A stretch of DNA of 7,388 nucleotides, taken from assembly GCA_003488415.1 (NCBI GenBank), contig DNLQ01000006.1, positions 1 to 7,388 of the forward strand, given 5' to 3'. Below, piece after piece: positions 5,246 to 7,388 of this stretch. This DNA is from Ruminococcus sp. (GTDB lineage: Bacteria; Bacillota; Clostridia; Oscillospirales; Ruminococcaceae). The translations under genes were made by a program, and so were the position numbers. Position 1 is the stretch's first letter. Each line of letters opens with the position of its first letter. Below the pieces are notes generated by a model. The model was not told the DNA's origin. It searched no databases and was given only the letters and a program-made list of their open reading frames with translations.

Positions 5246-7159
5246 TCAGCCGCTTCTGCTGACCAGGAATCTCCTGAGATTGTTTATCGGGATCGGGCGG
5301 GAGTACTTGTATCCCTGGAGATAGCGAGCGTTCATGCTTATGCACTTTTTCTCGTCGCTGTCATCCTCGACACCTTCAAAGAGGACGGAGTAGTTGAGGC
5401 GGTTGAACATCTGGGCAAAGGTGGAGACCATGAAGCCGGAGGATCTGCTCTTGCTGCTTCCGATAAGCATGATGCGGTCAAATTTGATGATATCGAATGG
5501 GATCTCCATGATCCTTTCAAAGTTGGAGTAACCCGTACCGAAGTCATCGAGGTAGAACTTTATGCCAAGCTCACGGAGCTGGAGCACACGCTGTTTCATA
5601 AGGTGGAAGTCCTCGCTGCTGCGGCTCTCGGTGATCTCCATGGCGATTTTGTCATAGGGGATACCGTGATGGTCGATAATTTCCTTCACCTCACTGCAAA
5701 AGGAGTCATATCTCAGGTCGAGAACGGAGAAATTAACGGAAATACGGCTGATCTCAAAGCCCTCGTCCATGAATCTGCGTATTGCGGCGCAGGTCTTGCT
5801 GAGGATTATCATACTGAGCCAGTGGATGATATTGTTCTGTTCAGCCAGTGGGATGAACTGATCGGGGTACACCATGCCGGTCTTGGGGAGCTTCAGACGC
5901 ATAAGGGCTTCGGCAGTATCGTATTTTCCGGCAGCGATGTTGTATACGGGCTGGCAGTACACCTCAACTCTTTCGTCATCAATGCTTTTCCTGGCAGCAA
6001 TGTCTTCAAGCTGGCTGAGGATGTAACCGCTGTCATAGAAACCGATTATGTCATCGGGAGTGACGTGGTGCGATTCGTTGTAGCGCATATTTTTCTCGAT
6101 GAAAAGCAGCGCCTTCTGATAGTCTTCCACATCGAGGACTTCCGGCATAGTCTCCATAATGATGATCTTGTATTTCAATCCAAACTGCTTGTGGATCTGG
6201 AGAAACTGGTTCATCATAGCTTCGATCTGCCGGTTGTAGTTGGTGTTGGACTGTTTCTTTATAGTAAGCACCATACGGTCGCCGCTGAAGTGATAGAGGA
6301 TGCCTTTTTTGATGTTCTGCCGGAAGAATTTGTGGTATTCGTACCGGAGGGCATTGGATTGTCTGACAGCGGTGGTGAAGCCTTTTATGCTACAGCACAG
6401 CAGTATCATATTCCTGCCTTTTTCAAGGGTGGATTCTATCTCGTCATTGAGGTAGATGCCGGAGACTGCGCCTGTATCAATGTCATAGGGATTTGAGTGG
6501 AACATGAACATGATGCCGATGACAGAGAAGAAGCAGGCGGCGTTTGTGTAGGAGGAATTGTTGTGATAGCCCTGAATGGAGAGCATCAGTATGGAAACTA
6601 TGTTCACGCCCATAAGGCTGTAGAATATCTGTTTAATGATACGGCTGCGGTAGTTGATTATCAAGAAGAAAATGGTGACGATAAAGGGCAGGCTCATCAC
6701 TGCAAAAATATTGAAGCTGCTGTGAGCGAGTCCGTCGCTGTCGATATAGAAGCCGAATTTAAAGCGTGTAGCGATGATATCGACAATAGTTCCGGCGATC
6801 AGTGTGTCGATGGTAATGAAAAGGTATTTCCGGTGCATCTGTCCCGGCATCCATAACGGATCACGGAGGTACTGGGTATACAGAAAAAGTGCGCTTAAAA
6901 GGAGCAGGTAGTGCAGCATCCTGAAGATATACGGGTAAATAGCGGAGGAGCTCCCGGATCTGATATAGCTTTCAAACAGCATATTTGAGGAGCAGGAACC
7001 GATTATTGACGCTATCATACCCAGCAGGAGACGAAACTGATGTGTTTTATGCAGGTAGGTCTGGAAAAGGAGTATGAGGATAACGATGCACATTGCCATG
7101 ACTGTAATATCGCCCACGTAGCTGTAATCTGCGATGTATGGCTGTAATATTTCCATCAT
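5246..7159 (-). CDS. Membrane-bound EAL phosphodiesterase with degenerate GGDEF domain
   Basis: This 637-residue protein probably hydrolyses the second messenger c-di-GMP. About seven hydrophobic helices occupy the first 221 residues (near 17-35, 42-60, 79-97, 113-131, 147-168, 178-196, 205-221), forming a likely integral sensor. A region shaped like a GGDEF domain follows (about 235-375), but its signature is FSGDRM (291-296), so cyclase activity is unlikely. The EAL domain (about 395-630) keeps the metal and catalytic set: Glu417 in AEALMRL, Asn476 in SVNFS, Glu508 in MEITES, Asp538-Asp539 in LDDFGTGYS, Lys559 in IIKFDR, Glu595 in FEGVE and Gln615 in LQGYKYSRP. It should be an active phosphodiesterase. 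The start is ATG 7159, because AAGGAGGTG (7165-7173) lies 5 bases upstream. The in-frame ATG at 7198 falls against the -10 box, before the predicted transcript start. The adjacent ATG at 7156 is an equally possible start. It is a single-gene unit with its own promoter and terminator. Confidence 0.94.
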   Translation of the reverse strand: MMEILQPYIADYSYVGDITVMAMCIVILILLFQTYLHKTHQFRLLLGMIASIIGSCSSNMLFESYIRSGSSSAIYPYIFRMLHYLLLLSALFLYTQYLRDPLWMPGQMHRKYLFITIDTLIAGTIVDIIATRFKFGFYIDSDGLAHSSFNIFAVMSLPFIVTIFFLIINYRSRIIKQIFYSLMGVNIVSILMLSIQGYHNNSSYTNAACFFSVIGIMFMFHSNPYDIDTGAVSGIYLNDEIESTLEKGRNMILLCCSIKGFTTAVRQSNALRYEYHKFFRQNIKKGILYHFSGDRMVLTIKKQSNTNYNRQIEAMMNQFLQIHKQFGLKYKIIIMETMPEVLDVEDYQKALLFIEKNMRYNESHHVTPDDIIGFYDSGYILSQLEDIAARKSIDDERVEVYCQPVYNIAAGKYDTAEALMRLKLPKTGMVYPDQFIPLAEQNNIIHWLSMIILSKTCAAIRRFMDEGFEISRISVNFSVLDLRYDSFCSEVKEIIDHHGIPYDKIAMEITESRSSEDFHLMKQRVLQLRELGIKFYLDDFGTGYSNFERIMEIPFDIIKFDRIMLIGSSKSRSSGFMVSTFAQMFNRLNYSVLFEGVEDDSDEKKCISMNARYLQGYKYSRPIPINNLRRFLVSRSG

Positions 7160-7198
7160 GATGCCACCTCCTTGCCAATAAAGAGTACTTTCAGACAT

Positions 7199-7227
7199 AT
7201 TATACCATTTTACTGGGCATATGTCAA
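7199..7227 (-). promoter_or_regulatory. Consensus extended -10 promoter of the EAL-domain gene
   Basis: On the minus strand, TTGACA (7222-7227) and TATAAT (7199-7204) are 17 bases apart, both perfect, and TGG directly precedes the -10 box. Initiation near 7192 gives a leader of about 33 bases containing the ribosome site at 7165-7173. Confidence 0.92.
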
Positions 7228-7260
7228 GTGAAAGTGTACAGATTTACATTCGGGTATAAT

Positions 7261-7285
7261 AAAAAAGCTGCGAACAGTGCAGCTT
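7261..7285 (-). terminator. Second terminator downstream of tRNA-Cys
   Basis: A perfect 7-bp stem AAGCTGC/GCAGCTT (7265-7271 pairs with 7279-7285, 7-base loop) is followed on the minus strand by a T-run (complement of 7261-7266, partly in the stem). It lies 15 bases beyond the first terminator and just before the EAL-gene promoter, and serves as a back-up stop for the tRNA transcript. Confidence 0.8.
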
Positions 7286-7299
7286 CGGGGTGGAGTGAT

Positions 7300-7332
7300 A
7301 AAAAAACAAGCCCGGCAATAGCTGTCGGACTT
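7300..7332 (-). terminator. First terminator downstream of tRNA-Cys
   Basis: On the minus strand a 10-pair stem with one mismatch and one G-U pair (7308-7317 pairs with 7323-7332, 5-base loop) is followed by seven Ts (complement of 7300-7306). It starts four bases past the tRNA CCA end and should end the tRNA transcript. Confidence 0.87.
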
Positions 7333-7335
7333 TGT

Positions 7336-7388
7336 TGGAGGCGCCACCCAGATTTGAACTGGGGATCAGGGTGTTGCAGACCCATGCC
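7336..7388 (-). tRNA. tRNA-Cys (anticodon GCA), 3' part
   Basis: The 3' part of a tRNA is on the minus strand and the window edge cuts off its 5' half. The T arm is CCCAG-TTCAAAT-CTGGG (7347-7363), the 3' acceptor strand is TGGCGCC (7340-7346), the discriminator is U (7339) and CCA (7336-7338) is encoded. The anticodon loop CTGCAAC places GCA at 7375-7377, which reads UGC/UGU. The anticodon stem has four good pairs and one U-U mismatch at its base. U73 and the GGCGCC acceptor are typical identity features of tRNA-Cys. The D arm and 5' acceptor strand lie outside, apart from three D-stem bases. Confidence 0.93.

Noticed and set aside
5237..6496. Plus-strand open frame of 419 codons opposite the EAL-domain gene
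   Set aside because: It lies fully antisense to a gene with clear domain motifs, has no Shine-Dalgarno or promoter of its own, and its product shows no recognisable family. It is a by-product of codon usage in the real gene.
7255..7260. Plus-strand TATAAT before the tandem terminators
   Set aside because: No -35 hexamer lies at the right distance and no plus-strand gene follows it.

Overview
The window is a compact chromosomal segment, probably from a Ruminococcus-like member of the Clostridia (Oscillospiraceae). Three things point there: a secreted protein with a type I dockerin (the plug module of cellulosomal enzymes), strong AGGAGG-type ribosome binding sites with consensus sigma-A promoters, and a membrane c-di-GMP phosphodiesterase of a kind common in gut Clostridia. 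The species assignment is inference. Every gene I can support lies on the minus strand, so the window is transcribed from right to left.

In transcription order: the 3' part of a tRNA-Cys (7336-7388) is followed by two tandem intrinsic terminators (7300-7332 and 7261-7285). A perfect extended -10 promoter (7199-7227) then drives a 637-residue protein with about seven membrane helices, a degenerate GGDEF domain and an intact EAL domain (5246-7159), closed by a terminator at 5187-5223. A second sigma-A promoter (5103-5131) starts an apparent three-gene operon: purA (3744-5018), a secreted transglutaminase-like protein with a dockerin (2561-3724), and a proline-rich four-helix membrane protein carrying repeats of a SAPVLDD motif (1432-2547). 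The gaps are only 19 and 13 bases. The unit ends at a hairpin and a terminator-like structure (1400-1417, 1341-1381). A third promoter with a perfect consensus (1242-1270), preceded by a dyad and followed by a 5'-end hairpin, drives pspA (418-1161) and a 56-residue single-helix membrane protein (230-400). A strong terminator at 190-218 closes that unit.

The leftmost 190 bases hold a good ribosome binding site at about 131-138 but no long reading frame, and an imperfect 37-38 base tandem repeat that runs to the window edge. This may be the damaged or frameshifted start of another gene.

By function, the window joins purine synthesis (PurA), a cell-surface or cellulosome-associated transglutaminase-fold protein, c-di-GMP breakdown, and membrane-stress maintenance (PspA). 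The least explained parts are the SAPVLDD repeat membrane protein and the small membrane protein behind pspA. Together they could form an envelope-related group, but only position links them.
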